From positions 2,604,001 through 2,668,000 of the forward strand of contig NC_023036.2 of assembly GCF_000317305.3 (NCBI RefSeq): 64,000 bases of DNA, given 5' to 3'. This document shows positions 53,101 through 62,972 of this stretch, in pieces. The notes below the pieces were generated by a model. That model was given only the letters and a program-made list of their open reading frames with translations. It had not been told where the DNA came from and did not search any database. Source of the stretch: Mycolicibacterium neoaurum VKM Ac-1815D. Lineage in GTDB: Bacteria; Actinomycetota; Actinomycetes; Mycobacteriales; Mycobacteriaceae. A program made the translations under genes and the position numbers. Each line of letters opens with the position of its first letter. Position 1 is the first letter of the stretch.

Positions 53101-54255
53101 CTACTCGGATTTCGGTCGGGCCGACCCCGTCGTCGGGGTAGCGGTGGTGGTGTCGGGAATGCCGGCGTTCTTGGCGGTCCGATCGGCGAGGTTCAATAGT
53201 CGTCGAATTCTGCCTGCGACAGCATCTTTGGTCATGGGTGGATCGGCTCGGCGGCCTAGTTCACTCAATGCGAGGTCGGGATGGGCCAGGCGTAGTGCTG
53301 CGGTGGCTTTGAGATGGGCGGGTGCGGTGTCGCCGAGGATCTGCATCGCTCGCTGTACCCGTGCAGTGGATTCGGCGGCCGCCTCAGCCGCCCGCCTGGT
53401 GTTCGACGATTCCAATGTGGGGCTTCGTCCGATTCCGTTCTGAGAGTGCTGATGGTGGTGGCGATTCGCCCATAGGGCACTTGTTTCGGGAGCGCCGATT
53501 TGCGCCAGCAGCGTGGTGACGGCGTCGTCGTTGCGCAGGACGACGCAGTCGCGGCCGCGGACTTCACGCCGCTGCGCGGTGATCCCCAGGCGGCGTGCGA
53601 CGCCGGCCAGTGCTATTGCCGCTTCCGGGCCGGGGCTGTAGAGGGTGAGTCCCCGGCGATGTCCGGTCGACGCAAGGTGGCCGGTGGCGAGAATCGCACC
53701 GCGCCAAGCCGCTTCCAGCTCCTCGTGGGCGCCACCGACGATCCACGGAGGTATCCCGCTGACCGGTCGGCCGCGGTGGTCGATCAGTCCGGTCTGCCGG
53801 GCGAGGTTCTCGGCGTGAATGACGCGCAGAAGATAGCGATTGGTGTTGCCTGTGCTGGTGTGCGCCCTGTTCAGTGTCGGTGCGGCGCCGCATAGGTGAA
53901 AGATGTTGCTACGTAGGCGTTGGGCAGTGGGGAAGTGATCGAGTTCGGCGTCCAGGACAATCGTGTTGCCGATGATGGCCAGCCCGCCGGTGAGCCGGAG
54001 CATCACCGCAACTTCGGCCCTGCGGGCCTTGGCAGTTCCTGGCGCAGCGGAGCTGAGCTCGTCCTTGACCAGGGTCACCGGTTGCCTTGGGATCGACACG
54101 TCGCGGCGGCCGTGTGCAGCGAGGCCGGGTCGGCCGCAGGCGGAATCACCCTGATGGCCAGGTTGATTCGCGGCGTGAGCAGCAGCCAGCCGCGCGGCGC
54201 GAGATTCCACCGTGTCGTCGGGGGCCGGCCCTCGGTTGACCATGGGCTGCGTCAT
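53101..54255 (-). CDS. Divergent WhiA-family regulator with N-terminal extension
   Basis: A 384-residue protein. After about 58 extra polar residues it aligns in my reading with WhiA along the whole length: VTLVKDELSSA ... RRAEVAVMLRLTGGLAII ... AQRLRSNIFHLCG (degenerate LAGLIDADG-fold domain), NTNRYLLRVI, ARQTGLIDHRGRPVSGIP, LEAAWRGAILATGHL, GPEAAIALAGVARRLG, RVQRAMQILGDTAPAHL, and the C-terminal DNA-binding helix-turn-helix LGRRADPPMTKDAVAGRIRRLL (about 335-354). Canonical WhiA is about 325 residues and sits beside yvcK/uvrC, so this is a paralog. ATG 54255 has AAAGGA 10-15 bases upstream. WhiA controls division and sporulation genes in Streptomyces. Confidence 0.85.
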   Translation of the reverse strand: MTQPMVNRGPAPDDTVESRAARLAAAHAANQPGHQGDSACGRPGLAAHGRRDVSIPRQPVTLVKDELSSAAPGTAKARRAEVAVMLRLTGGLAIIGNTIVLDAELDHFPTAQRLRSNIFHLCGAAPTLNRAHTSTGNTNRYLLRVIHAENLARQTGLIDHRGRPVSGIPPWIVGGAHEELEAAWRGAILATGHLASTGHRRGLTLYSPGPEAAIALAGVARRLGITAQRREVRGRDCVVLRNDDAVTTLLAQIGAPETSALWANRHHHQHSQNGIGRSPTLESSNTRRAAEAAAESTARVQRAMQILGDTAPAHLKATAALRLAHPDLALSELGRRADPPMTKDAVAGRIRRLLNLADRTAKNAGIPDTTTATPTTGSARPKSE

Positions 54256-54338
54256 CAGCTGCAATCCTTTCCGCTCGATCCGGTTGGTGGAAACGGCTCG
54301 GGTGATGACGGATCCTCCAGCTATACGGGGGCCGCTGC

Positions 54339-54683
54339 GTGGCTGGAGAGGCCGTGGAGCTGTCTGATCTGGTGTGTCCATCGTGCGGTCGCGAGCAGCT
54401 CACCACCCGCGGTCGGCATCACTCTACACGGTGGTTGACATGTCAGTCAGTTATATGTGACTGTGGCGTTGCACACGTGCTGAACTGGTCCGCGGGGGTA
54501 TCGGGCCGTGTGTGGCAAACGGGGGTTTGTGCGTGTTGGCCGTCAGTCGCGCAGCGACATCGGGTGAAGGCGAGAGCGGTACGAAGCGGCCTGGACGATG
54601 AGGTGGCGAAGCGGAAGCCGTTGTCGCGGTGGGCGTGCCCGCAAATGCGCATCGACACGCGCGATGACCGGGGCCGCCGCTGA
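54339..54683 (+). CDS. Doubtful small zinc-ribbon-like frame
   Basis: A 114-codon frame from a GTG, with CPSCG and later CQSVICDCG spaced like a zinc ribbon, then a basic C-terminus. Codon bias is weak and the 18-bp motif copy 2 lies inside it, so it may be chance. The 566 nt between the WhiA-like gene and 54822 hold no other convincing gene. Confidence 0.2.
   Translation: MAGEAVELSDLVCPSCGREQLTTRGRHHSTRWLTCQSVICDCGVAHVLNWSAGVSGRVWQTGVCACWPSVAQRHRVKARAVRSGLDDEVAKRKPLSRWACPQMRIDTRDDRGRR
54433..54450. promoter_or_regulatory. 18-bp shared motif, copy 2
   Basis: GGTTGACATGTCAGTCAG, followed by TTATATG. TGACATGTCA in its centre is a perfect palindrome. 16 of 18 bases match copy 1 at 50613. It lies 178 nt upstream of the WhiA-like gene on the other strand and 370 nt before the small anchored protein gene, so it could serve either. 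Confidence 0.6.
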
Positions 54684-54821
54684 GCCCAGCGGGCGCGGGT
54701 GGTCCAACGGTGCAGAACGTGCTGGCGTCGGCCACAGCGTCGCGGCTTTTGCAGTCTGTTGCGGCGTGAGCGAAGTACCTGTTGCCGAGGGGTGCGTCGG
54801 ACTTGCCGTACCGTATGAAAG

Positions 54822-55163
54822 GTGACTGTAAGGGAGCGCTCCGGTTGGAAAGTGCAGGTTATAGTTGGGTTTGCTTCGGCCCTTGTGTTTGCTCTGCTCG
54901 TATTGGTCAACTCATTGCCGACCGTCTCGCTGGCCGAGGACGGAACGTACAGAGTCGATGACTGCTTCCGCTGCAACCCTGTCCCCGGCACGTGGCAGAC
55001 CTACGGCGGGGTCGCGGCGCGCTGTGCATGGATGGTGCGCACAGAGGAAAAGGACGTTGTTGACCACGGCGAGTTCGCGCCGGGTGAGAGGGGACGTGTA
55101 GTGCTCCAAAAAGGTGAGTACCTCACGACAGTCGGTTGTCAGCCCTGGGTGTTGGTCGGCTGA
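54822..55163 (+). CDS. Small membrane-anchored or exported protein
   Basis: A 113-residue protein with one hydrophobic segment (about 11-30) after a charged start and an outer part of 80 residues: GTYRVDDCFRCNPVPGTWQTYGG, CAWMV, then VLQKGEYLTTVGCQPW. The GTYxV ... PGTWxT ... C-W pattern with paired Cys (48, 51, 68, 106) resembles short exported actinobacterial proteins of unknown role. GTG 54822 has GAAAGG just upstream. Part of the accessory block. Confidence 0.55.
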   Translation: MTVRERSGWKVQVIVGFASALVFALLVLVNSLPTVSLAEDGTYRVDDCFRCNPVPGTWQTYGGVAARCAWMVRTEEKDVVDHGEFAPGERGRVVLQKGEYLTTVGCQPWVLVG

Positions 55164-55268
55164 TCGGTCAGCTCGGCATTATTGCGTGCTGACGTACGGA
55201 CCCGCCCGTTGCCGGAGTTTCTTTCCTGCGGTGGGTGAACCGTGTGGCCGGCTGTTCGGCGCGGCCGT

Positions 55269-55838
55269 TCAACTCAGGCGCAAGTATGTCTGTCCGCGCG
55301 GGGACAGCCGATAGCCGGTGCCCAGACTGATGGTCAGCCCGAGCCCTTTCAGCTGTCTGACCCTGCGCTTGAACCGCGCTGTGTCGGTACCGACCCGGGC
55401 GGCCAGATCCGGTGCCCGGACACCTTCGTTGTCGCCGATCAAATGCAGGTACGTCCGGGTCCAGGGTTCGGTGGCCGTGTCCCAGCGGTCCAGTCGACCG
55501 CTGATCTCGGCGATCTCGTCGGCCGTCGGTACGCCCTCGGCTAGCTCAGGACGCTCGTCCGGAGCCAGATAGGAGACCCCGATCAGATAGGTGTGTGCGG
55601 CGGTGCGCCCATCCAGTTCTGCCTGCGCGGTGGCGGCGTCGGGGTAGCCGGCCGCACGGGCCTGCGCCGATGTCACCCGGTAACCGGGCGGGCATTCGTC
55701 GACCGAGTCGATATGCACGGTCCCGGCCTGGGTGCGTTGGGTGCCGCCGGCCCTGACCCGCGGGCGGTCCCACTTGCGCAGCACCAGGGTGATGGCGCCG
55801 GCCGCGATACCGTCGGCCGTGGCACGATCGAGCAACAC
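55269..55838 (-). CDS. ASCH-like domain fused to winged-helix domain
   Basis: A 189-residue protein. The N-terminal half (GAITLVLRKWDRPRVRAGGTQRTQAGTVHIDSVDEC) resembles ASCH/PUA-like domains that bind RNA or modified nucleic acids; the C-terminal part (PDLAARVGTDTARFKRRVRQLKGLGLTISLGTGYRLSPRGQTYL) looks like a winged helix. A regulator or RNA-binding factor; target unknown. It is divergent from DUF3097 across 68 nt and marks the return to conserved gene order. Confidence 0.7.
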   Translation of the reverse strand: MLLDRATADGIAAGAITLVLRKWDRPRVRAGGTQRTQAGTVHIDSVDECPPGYRVTSAQARAAGYPDAATAQAELDGRTAAHTYLIGVSYLAPDERPELAEGVPTADEIAEISGRLDRWDTATEPWTRTYLHLIGDNEGVRAPDLAARVGTDTARFKRRVRQLKGLGLTISLGTGYRLSPRGQTYLRLS

Positions 55839-55893
55839 ATCTCGATGCTATGACGGCGGCATGTCGTATCGGCGGGTCCGTAGCGCGGCTTTC

Positions 55894-55899
55894 TAGGAT
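55894..55899 (+). promoter_or_regulatory. -10 box of the DUF3097 gene
   Basis: TAGGAT stands 7 bases before the GTG at 55907 with no ribosome site between, the layout of a leaderless mycobacterial transcript. Confidence 0.55.
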
Positions 55900-55906
55900 C
55901 GCCCGC

Positions 55907-56737
55907 GTGACTGATCGATACGGCTCCGACATCCTGTCTCGAAACCCGCACACGCCTAAGCGCGTTCGCTCCGTCGAACACCCGGCCGAGCGTGGTCTGG
56001 TGGTCGAGGACCCGTCCAGCGGATTCGTCGGCGCGGTGGTGCGTATCGAGAACAACCGGGTCGACCTGGAGGACCGCAACGGCCGGGTCCGCTCCTTCCC
56101 GCTGGGCCCCGGCTTCCTCGTCGAGGGCAAGCCGGTCATTCTCACGGTGCCCAAGCGGGCTCCGGCCGCGCCGGCCCGCACCGCTTCCGGGTCGGTCGCG
56201 GTCGCCGGTGCGAAGGCGCGTGTCGCCCTGGACAGCCGGATCTACGTCGAGGGCCGCCACGACGCCGAGCTCGTCGAACAGGTCTGGGGTGCGGATCTGC
56301 GCATCGAGGGTGTCGTCGTCGAATACCTGGGCGGTGTGGACGATCTGGCCGGGATCGTCGCCGAGTTCCAACCCGGGCCCAAGCGCAAACTCGGCGTGCT
56401 CGTCGACCACCTGGTGGCGGGTTCCAAGGAATCGCGGATCGCCGCCGAGGCGATGCGCGCCAACTCAGGTGACCATGTGCTGGTGGTCGGGCACCCGTAC
56501 ATCGACATCTGGCAGGCGGTCAAACCCGAGCGGCTTGGCCTCAAGCAGTGGCCGGTGATCCCGCGCGGTGTCGACTGGAAACACGGCATCTGCGAGGCGC
56601 TGGGCTGGCCGCATGCCACCCAGGCCGATATCGCCGGCGCTTGGCAGCGCATCCGCGGCCGCGTCCGGGACTGGAACGATCTGGAACCGGCGCTGATCGG
56701 GCGGGTCGAGGAGCTGATCGACTTCGTGACCGCTTAG
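55907..56737 (+). CDS. DUF3097 family protein
   Basis: A 276-residue conserved actinobacterial protein of unknown function. It starts MTDRYGSDILSRNPH after the GTG, has a small beta-domain (about 30-85, VEDPSSGFVGAVVRIENNRVDLEDRNG) and then a Toprim-like region: RIYVEGRHDAELVEQVWG, VEYLGGVDDLAGIV, LGVLVDHLVAGSKE, VLVVGHPYIDIWQAVKPE. The EGRHDA and LVDH elements recall Toprim metal residues, suggesting nucleic acid contact, but this is inference. rarA follows after 9 nt, so it may be cotranscribed with a replication-repair gene. Confidence 0.87.
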   Translation: MTDRYGSDILSRNPHTPKRVRSVEHPAERGLVVEDPSSGFVGAVVRIENNRVDLEDRNGRVRSFPLGPGFLVEGKPVILTVPKRAPAAPARTASGSVAVAGAKARVALDSRIYVEGRHDAELVEQVWGADLRIEGVVVEYLGGVDDLAGIVAEFQPGPKRKLGVLVDHLVAGSKESRIAAEAMRANSGDHVLVVGHPYIDIWQAVKPERLGLKQWPVIPRGVDWKHGICEALGWPHATQADIAGAWQRIRGRVRDWNDLEPALIGRVEELIDFVTA

Positions 56738-56746
56738 CGTTGAGGG

Positions 56747-58072
56747 GTGGCCGACAGTCTGTTCGACATGCCCGGAGATTCCCCTCCGGGCGAGGCGCCG
56801 CCGACCGCCGCCAGTCCGCTCGCCGTCCGGATGCGTCCGGGCACCCTCGATGACGTGGTGGGTCAACAACACCTGCTCAAACCGGGATCCCCGCTGCGCC
56901 GCCTGGTGGAGGGTTCCGGTGCGGCCAGCGTCATCCTCTACGGCCCGCCCGGTACCGGCAAGACCACGCTGGCCTCGCTGATCTCCGGTGCCACCGGCCG
57001 TCGGTTCGAGGCACTGTCGGCGCTGTCCGCCGGGGTCAAAGAGGTGCGCGCGGTCATCGAGGAGGCCCGTCGCGCCGCGATCCGCGGACAGCAGACGGTG
57101 CTGTTCATCGACGAGGTGCACCGGTTCTCCAAGACCCAACAGGACGCCCTGTTGGCGGCGGTCGAGAACAGGGTGGTGTTGCTGGTGGCAGCGACCACCG
57201 AGAACCCGTCCTTCTCCGTGGTGGCCCCGCTGCTGTCGCGATCGCTGATCCTGCAGCTGCAACCGCTGGGTGCCGACGATATCCGCACCGTGCTGCAGCG
57301 CGCCGCCACCGACGAGCGGGGACTGGCGGGCAAGGTCGCGCTCGACGACGATGCACTGGAACTGTTGGTCACGCTGTCGGCCGGGGACGCCCGCCGCGCG
57401 TTGACGGCGCTGGAGGTGGCCAGCGAAACGGGTGAGCGGATCACCGTCGAGGTCATCGAGCAGTCGCTGGACCAGGCCGCGGTGCGCTACGACCGAGACG
57501 GTGACCAGCACTACGACGTCGTCAGCGCCTTCATCAAATCGGTGCGTGGCTCCGATGTCGACGCCGCCTTGCACTATCTGGCCCGGATGTTGACCGCGGG
57601 GGAGGACCCGCGCTTCATCGCCCGGCGATTGATGATCCTGGCCAGTGAGGACATCGGGATGGCGGATCCGAGTGCGCTGCCCACCGCGGTCGCCGCGGCG
57701 CAGACCGTGCAATTGATCGGGATGCCCGAGGCGCAGCTGACCCTCGCGCACGCCACCGTCCACCTGGCCACCGCGCCGAAGTCGAATGCGGTGACCACGG
57801 CGCTGGGCGCGGCGATGGGCGATATCCGGGCGGGCAAGGCGGGGCTGGTGCCCGCGCATCTGCGGGACGGGCATTATGCGGGTGCCCAGAAGCTGGGTAA
57901 CGCGGTGGGCTACAAGTACGCCCATGACGCGCCGGGTGGCGTTGCGTCACAACAATATCCGCCGGACGAACTGGTCGGCGTCGACTACTACCGGCCCACC
58001 GGGTACGGCGCCGAGCGCGAGATAGCGACCCGGTTGGAGAAGTTGCGCGCCATCATCCGAAGGAAACGCTGA
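56747..58072 (+). CDS. rarA: Replication-associated recombination protein RarA (MgsA)
   Basis: A 441-residue AAA+ ATPase acting at stalled replication forks. Walker [16 protein letters not shown], Walker [21 protein letters not shown], sensor 1 [18 protein letters not shown], and the C-terminal tetramerisation region [30 protein letters not shown]. The N-terminus DSLFDMPG may be a clamp-binding peptide. GTG start; its TGA overlaps the ATG of the next gene. Confidence 0.94.
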   Translation: MADSLFDMPGDSPPGEAPPTAASPLAVRMRPGTLDDVVGQQHLLKPGSPLRRLVEGSGAASVILYGPPGTGKTTLASLISGATGRRFEALSALSAGVKEVRAVIEEARRAAIRGQQTVLFIDEVHRFSKTQQDALLAAVENRVVLLVAATTENPSFSVVAPLLSRSLILQLQPLGADDIRTVLQRAATDERGLAGKVALDDDALELLVTLSAGDARRALTALEVASETGERITVEVIEQSLDQAAVRYDRDGDQHYDVVSAFIKSVRGSDVDAALHYLARMLTAGEDPRFIARRLMILASEDIGMADPSALPTAVAAAQTVQLIGMPEAQLTLAHATVHLATAPKSNAVTTALGAAMGDIRAGKAGLVPAHLRDGHYAGAQKLGNAVGYKYAHDAPGGVASQQYPPDELVGVDYYRPTGYGAEREIATRLEKLRAIIRRKR

Positions 58073-58473
58073 TGAAGACCCACCTGCTCGATGTGGACAC
58101 CTCTCGTCGCCGGATCGTGGATCTCACCGACGAGGTCGTGCGGTTCTGCGCGGGCAGGGGCGATGGGCTGTGCAACATCTTCGTCCCACACGCCACCGCG
58201 GGCATCGCCGTCATCGAAACCGGGGCGGGCTCCGACGACGATCTGATCGACACCCTGGAACGTCTGCTGCCGCGCGACGACCGCTACCGGCACGCCCACG
58301 GTTCGCCCGGCCACGGCGCAGACCACGTGCTCCCTGGGCTGGTGTCACCGTCGGTGACGGTACCGGTGGGTGACGGCACGCCATTGCTGGGAACCTGGCA
58401 GAGCATCGTGCTCGTGGACCTGAACAGGGACAACCCGCGCCGATCGGTGCGGTTGAGCTTCGTGTCGGGCTGA
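58072..58473 (+). CDS. YjbQ family protein (secondary thiamine-phosphate synthase type)
   Basis: A 133-residue UPF0047/YjbQ protein. The conserved features are [14 protein letters not shown], the [26 protein letters not shown] segment with three invariant His, and [14 protein letters not shown] at the end. Members show weak thiamine-phosphate synthase activity in vitro but their real role is unsettled. It overlaps rarA by one base (TGATG), so it is translated with it. Confidence 0.9.
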   Translation: MKTHLLDVDTSRRRIVDLTDEVVRFCAGRGDGLCNIFVPHATAGIAVIETGAGSDDDLIDTLERLLPRDDRYRHAHGSPGHGADHVLPGLVSPSVTVPVGDGTPLLGTWQSIVLVDLNRDNPRRSVRLSFVSG

Positions 58474-58537
58474 GAACGGCGAACGGTACTGTGGTGCGGT
58501 CGTTGTATTCGCAGGTTGGACCAAAGGACAGCAGCAC

Positions 58538-61225
58538 GTGCAGACACACGAGATCAGGAAACGCTTCCTCGATCACTTCGTGAAAGCGGGACATACCGAG
58601 GTGCCCAGCGCCTCGGTGATCCTCGACGATCCGAACCTGCTGTTCGTCAATGCCGGCATGGTGCAGTTCGTGCCCTTCTTCCTCGGCGCGCGCACCCCGC
58701 CGTACGAGCGGGCCACCAGCGTGCAGAAGTGCATTCGGACCCCGGATATCGAAGAAGTCGGCATCACCACCCGGCACAACACCTTCTTCCAGATGGCCGG
58801 CAACTTCAGCTTCGGCGATTACTTCAAGAAGGGCGCCATCGAGCTGGCCTGGACGCTGTTGACCAACCCCGTCTCCGAGGGTGGTTACGGCTTCGACCCG
58901 GAGCGCCTGTGGGCGACGGTCTACCTCGACGACGACGAGGCCATCGAACTGTGGCAGGAGGTCGCCGGGCTGCCGCTCGAGCGCATCCAGCGCCGCGGCA
59001 TGGCCGACAACTACTGGTCGATGGGCATCCCCGGCCCCTGCGGCCCGTGCTCGGAGATCTACTACGACCGCGGACCCGAGTACGGCGTCGACGGCGGGCC
59101 GGAGGCCAACGAGGACCGCTACATCGAGATCTGGAATCTCGTGTTCATGCAGAACGAGCGTGGCGAGGGCACGTCCAAGGACGATTTCGAGATCCTCGGG
59201 CCGCTCCCGCGCAAGAACATCGACACCGGCATGGGTGTCGAGCGCATCGCCTGCCTGCTGCAAGGCGTGGACAACGTCTACGAAACCGATCTGGTGCGAC
59301 CCGTGATCGACAAGGTGGCCGAGTACGCGCCCCGCGGTTACGGCAAGGGCAATCACACCGACGACGTCCGCTATCGCATCATCGGCGACCACAGCCGCAC
59401 CGCGGCCATCATCATCGGTGACGGCGTCAGTCCCGGCAACGAGGGCCGCGGTTATGTGCTGCGCCGTCTGCTGCGCCGGATCATCCGCGCCGCGAAACTG
59501 CTCGGGGTGGAACAGCCCATCATGAGCGAGCTCATGGTCACCGTGCGTGACGAGATGGGACCGTCTTATCCGGAGCTCGTCACCGACTTCGACCGCATTC
59601 ACCGCATCGCGGTCGCCGAGGAGACGGCGTTCAACCGGACGTTGGCGTCGGGATCGCGATTGTTCGACGATGCCGCCGAGGCGACCCGCAGCGCCGGGAA
59701 GTCCACACTCTCGGGCATCGATGCCTTCACGCTGCACGACACCTACGGCTTCCCGATCGAGCTCACCCTCGAGATGGCCGCCGAAGCGGGTCTCAGTGTG
59801 GACGAAGAGGGTTTCCGTGGCCTGATGGCCGAGCAGCGGCAGCGGGCCAAGGCCGATGCCGCCGCCCGCAAGCAGGCCCATACCGACCTGTCCGCCTACC
59901 GCGACCTCGTCGACGGTGGCCCCACCGAGTTCACCGGATTCGACGAGCTCGCCACGCAGGCAACCATTCTCGGCATCTTCGTCGACGGTGCCCGGGTCCC
60001 TGTGGTCAGCCACGGCGGCACGGACGGCACCGTCGAGCTGATCCTGGATCGGACCCCGTTCTACGCCGAATCCGGCGGCCAGATCGCCGACGAGGGCACC
60101 ATCACCGGCACCGGCTCGTCGGAGACCGCCAAGGCGACCGTCACCGATGTGCAGAAGATCGCGAAAACCTTGTGGGCGCATCGGGTCCGGGTCGAATCCG
60201 GCGAGTTCGTCGAGGGCGACACGATCGTTGCCGAGGTGGATCCGACGTGGCGCCACGGTGCCACCCAGGGACACTCCGGCACCCACATGGTGCATGCGGC
60301 GCTTCGGGAGGTGTTGGGCCCCAACGCCGTACAGGCGGGTTCGCTGAACCGCCCCGGCTACCTGCGGTTCGACTTCAACTGGCAGGGATCGCTGTCGGAG
60401 GCCCAGCGCACCCAGATCGAAGAAGTTGCCAACGAGGCCGTGCAGGCCGACTACGCGGTCAACACGTTCAACACCGGACTCGATCAGGCCAAGGCGATGG
60501 GCGCGATGGCGCTGTTCGGGGAGAACTACCCCGACGAAGTCCGCGTGGTGGAGATCGGCGGCCCGTTCTCGCTGGAGCTGTGCGGCGGAACGCACGTGCG
60601 CAGCTCGGCGCAGATCGGCCCGGTGACACTGCTCGGGGAGTCCTCGGTGGGCTCGGGTGTGCGGCGCGTCGAGGCCTATGTGGGCCTGGAATCCTTCCGG
60701 CACCTGTCCAAGGAACGCGCACTCATGGCCGGGTTGGCCTCGTCGCTGAAGGTGCCCTCGGAGGAGGTTCCGGCCCGAGTGGCCAATCTCGTCGAGCGAC
60801 TGCGCGCCGCCGAGAAGGAGCTCGACAAGGTGCGCCTTGCCAACGCCCGGGCGGCCGCGGCAAATGCCGCGGCAGGCGCCGAGACGGTCGGTAAGGTCCG
60901 TCTGGTGGCGCAGCGGATGGCGGGCGGGGTCTCTGCCGCCGACCTGCGCAGCCTGGTCGGCGACATCAAGGGCAAACTGGGCACCGAGCCCGGTGTGGTC
61001 GCCCTGATCGCCGAGGGGGAGGGCGACAGCGTGCCGTTCGTGGTGGCGGTGAACCCGGGCGCGCAGGACCTCGGTCTGAAGGCGGGCGACCTGGTCAAGG
61101 TGCTTGGCGGTCCGGTCAACGGCCGTGGGGGTGGGAAGGCCGATCTGGCCCAGGGTTCCGGTAAGGGGGCGGCGGGTATCGACGCGGCGTTGGCCGCGCT
61201 ACGCGCAGAGATCTCCCGGAGCTAG
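58538..61225 (+). CDS. alaS: Alanyl-tRNA synthetase
   Basis: An 895-residue class II synthetase. N-terminal catalytic domain with [26 protein letters not shown] motif 2 ([16 protein letters not shown]) and [14 protein letters not shown]; editing domain with [11 protein letters not shown] and [13 protein letters not shown] (the zinc HxxxH and CxxxH); C-terminal domain C-Ala with [38 protein letters not shown] start with AAAGGA 9 bases upstream. Complete and standard. ruvX and mltG follow closely. Confidence 0.96.
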   Translation: MQTHEIRKRFLDHFVKAGHTEVPSASVILDDPNLLFVNAGMVQFVPFFLGARTPPYERATSVQKCIRTPDIEEVGITTRHNTFFQMAGNFSFGDYFKKGAIELAWTLLTNPVSEGGYGFDPERLWATVYLDDDEAIELWQEVAGLPLERIQRRGMADNYWSMGIPGPCGPCSEIYYDRGPEYGVDGGPEANEDRYIEIWNLVFMQNERGEGTSKDDFEILGPLPRKNIDTGMGVERIACLLQGVDNVYETDLVRPVIDKVAEYAPRGYGKGNHTDDVRYRIIGDHSRTAAIIIGDGVSPGNEGRGYVLRRLLRRIIRAAKLLGVEQPIMSELMVTVRDEMGPSYPELVTDFDRIHRIAVAEETAFNRTLASGSRLFDDAAEATRSAGKSTLSGIDAFTLHDTYGFPIELTLEMAAEAGLSVDEEGFRGLMAEQRQRAKADAAARKQAHTDLSAYRDLVDGGPTEFTGFDELATQATILGIFVDGARVPVVSHGGTDGTVELILDRTPFYAESGGQIADEGTITGTGSSETAKATVTDVQKIAKTLWAHRVRVESGEFVEGDTIVAEVDPTWRHGATQGHSGTHMVHAALREVLGPNAVQAGSLNRPGYLRFDFNWQGSLSEAQRTQIEEVANEAVQADYAVNTFNTGLDQAKAMGAMALFGENYPDEVRVVEIGGPFSLELCGGTHVRSSAQIGPVTLLGESSVGSGVRRVEAYVGLESFRHLSKERALMAGLASSLKVPSEEVPARVANLVERLRAAEKELDKVRLANARAAAANAAAGAETVGKVRLVAQRMAGGVSAADLRSLVGDIKGKLGTEPGVVALIAEGEGDSVPFVVAVNPGAQDLGLKAGDLVKVLGGPVNGRGGGKADLAQGSGKGAAGIDAALAALRAEISRS

Positions 61226-61228
61226 CCG

Positions 61229-61723
61229 GTGCCACTGGACGTTGACCGCAGCCCCGACCGGCCCGGCCCCGATGACCCGGGACGCGGCCGGCGGCTCGGG
61301 GTCGATGTCGGTACCGTGCGTATCGGCGTGGCCAGCAGTGATCCCGACGGGATCATGGCCACTCCGCTGGAGACGGTCAAACGGGAACGCACCGGACGGC
61401 ACCTGCGCCGGTTGGTGGCGCTGGTCCAGGAGAACGGTGTCGTCGAGGTGATCGTCGGGTTGCCGCGTACCCTGGCCGACCGCTCCGGCTCGTCGGCCCG
61501 GGACGCCGTCGAGATGGCAGACAAGCTGGCCGAGCTGATCGCGCCGGTACCGGTGCGGCTGGCTGACGAACGACTGACCACGGTGAGTGCACAGCGGGCG
61601 CTCCGGGACGCCGGAGTGCGCGCCAAGAACCAGCGGGCCATGGTCGATCAGGTTGCGGCAGTGGGGATTCTGCAGACCTGGTTGGACCAGCGCCGGTCCG
61701 CATTAAGGGTGGCCGATGAGTGA
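61229..61723 (+). CDS. ruvX: RuvX/YqgF family Holliday junction resolvase
   Basis: A 164-residue RNase-H-fold protein: [38 protein letters not shown] and [21 protein letters not shown], plus the final [16 protein letters not shown] with its aspartate. The family processes 16S rRNA 5' ends and was proposed as a resolvase. GTG 61229 lies 3 nt after alaS; its end overlaps mltG by 8 nt. Confidence 0.93.
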   Translation: MPLDVDRSPDRPGPDDPGRGRRLGVDVGTVRIGVASSDPDGIMATPLETVKRERTGRHLRRLVALVQENGVVEVIVGLPRTLADRSGSSARDAVEMADKLAELIAPVPVRLADERLTTVSAQRALRDAGVRAKNQRAMVDQVAAVGILQTWLDQRRSALRVADE

Positions 61724-62972
61724 CCAGTGGGATTCGCAATGGAATACCGACCGCCATGAGCCGATCGCCGTGGGACCCCCGCGGCGCCGGATGAATCGTG
61801 CCGAGCGCGCGCGGGCGCGGCGGATGGCCCGACGCAGGCGCACCTACACGATTTTTGCGGCGGTGACGCTCGTGGTGGTCGTCGTCGGCGCGGTGTTCGT
61901 CGGTTCGCGACTGTGGCACAACATGTTCGGAAGCAGCGGTGACTTCGCCGGCGGCGGTGTCGACGATGTCGTCATCGAGGTGCACAGCGGAGACACCACC
62001 ACGGCCATCGGCCAGACCCTGCAGCAGCGCAATGTGGTGTCCTCGTCGAAGACGTTCGTCGAAGCGGCCGCGTCCAACCCGGCGATCGCTGCGATCCAGC
62101 CCGGGTTCTACAAGGTCCGCACCGAGATCCCGGCCGCCGATGCTGTCGAACGCCTCGCCGATCCGGCGAATCGTGTCGGCCAGCTCGTCATCCCCGAGGG
62201 TCGCCAGCTCGACGATGTCGCCGACGTCAAGACCGATGCGGTGACCGAGGGCATCCTGTCCCTCATCTCCCAGGCCTCGTGCGTCGATCTCAACGGCACC
62301 CGCGAATGCGTCTCCGCCGAGGACCTCAAAAACGCCGCAGCCAGCGCCGACCCTGCGGCGCTCGCAGTCCCGCCGTGGGCGAACCCCGGTCTGGAGGCCA
62401 TGGGCGACGATCATCGCCGGCTGGAGGGCCTGATTGCCGCGGGGAGCTGGAACGTCGACCCGTCGGGATCGCCGGAGAGCATTCTGGCCGGACTGATCGG
62501 ATCGAGCACGGCGATGTACGAGGCCAACGGGCTGCTCGACGCGGCGACCACCGCCAACATCACGCCCTACCAGGTGCTCGTGGTGGCATCGCTGGTGCAG
62601 CGCGAATCCAAACCGCAGGATTTCTCCAAGGTCGCCAGGGTGATCTACAACCGGCTCGCCGAGAACCGGAAGCTGGAGTTCGACTCCACGGTCAACTATT
62701 CGTTGGACCGCACCGAGGTGGCCACCACCGACGCCGACCGGGCGCGTGTCACGCCGTGGAACACCTATGCCTCGCTGGGACTGCCCAAGACGCCGATCTG
62801 CTCACCGGGGGCGCCGGCGGTGGTTGCCGCGGAGAACCCGGCGATCGGGGACTGGCTGTACTTCGTCACCATCGATCTGCAGGGCACCACCAACTTCACC
62901 CGCGATTACGACGAGCACCTGGCCAATATCGAGATCGCCAGGCGTAACGGTGTGCTCGACAGTGCCCGATAG
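61716..62972 (+). CDS. mltG: Endolytic murein transglycosylase MltG
   Basis: A 418-residue YceG-family protein. A cytoplasmic N-terminus of about 45 basic residues, one helix (about 46-68), then a LysM-like subdomain ([22 protein letters not shown]) and the catalytic domain with [28 protein letters not shown], containing the essential Glu. It cuts nascent glycan strands and sets their length. The TAG stop lies inside the first unit of the 24-bp repeat that holds the aroE starts. Confidence 0.93.
   Translation: MSDQWDSQWNTDRHEPIAVGPPRRRMNRAERARARRMARRRRTYTIFAAVTLVVVVVGAVFVGSRLWHNMFGSSGDFAGGGVDDVVIEVHSGDTTTAIGQTLQQRNVVSSSKTFVEAAASNPAIAAIQPGFYKVRTEIPAADAVERLADPANRVGQLVIPEGRQLDDVADVKTDAVTEGILSLISQASCVDLNGTRECVSAEDLKNAAASADPAALAVPPWANPGLEAMGDDHRRLEGLIAAGSWNVDPSGSPESILAGLIGSSTAMYEANGLLDAATTANITPYQVLVVASLVQRESKPQDFSKVARVIYNRLAENRKLEFDSTVNYSLDRTEVATTDADRARVTPWNTYASLGLPKTPICSPGAPAVVAAENPAIGDWLYFVTIDLQGTTNFTRDYDEHLANIEIARRNGVLDSAR

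Noticed and set aside
54443..54991. Minus-strand 182-codon frame over the second motif
   Set aside because: Arg/Thr-rich shadow, no ribosome site, overlaps the better small + strand gene.
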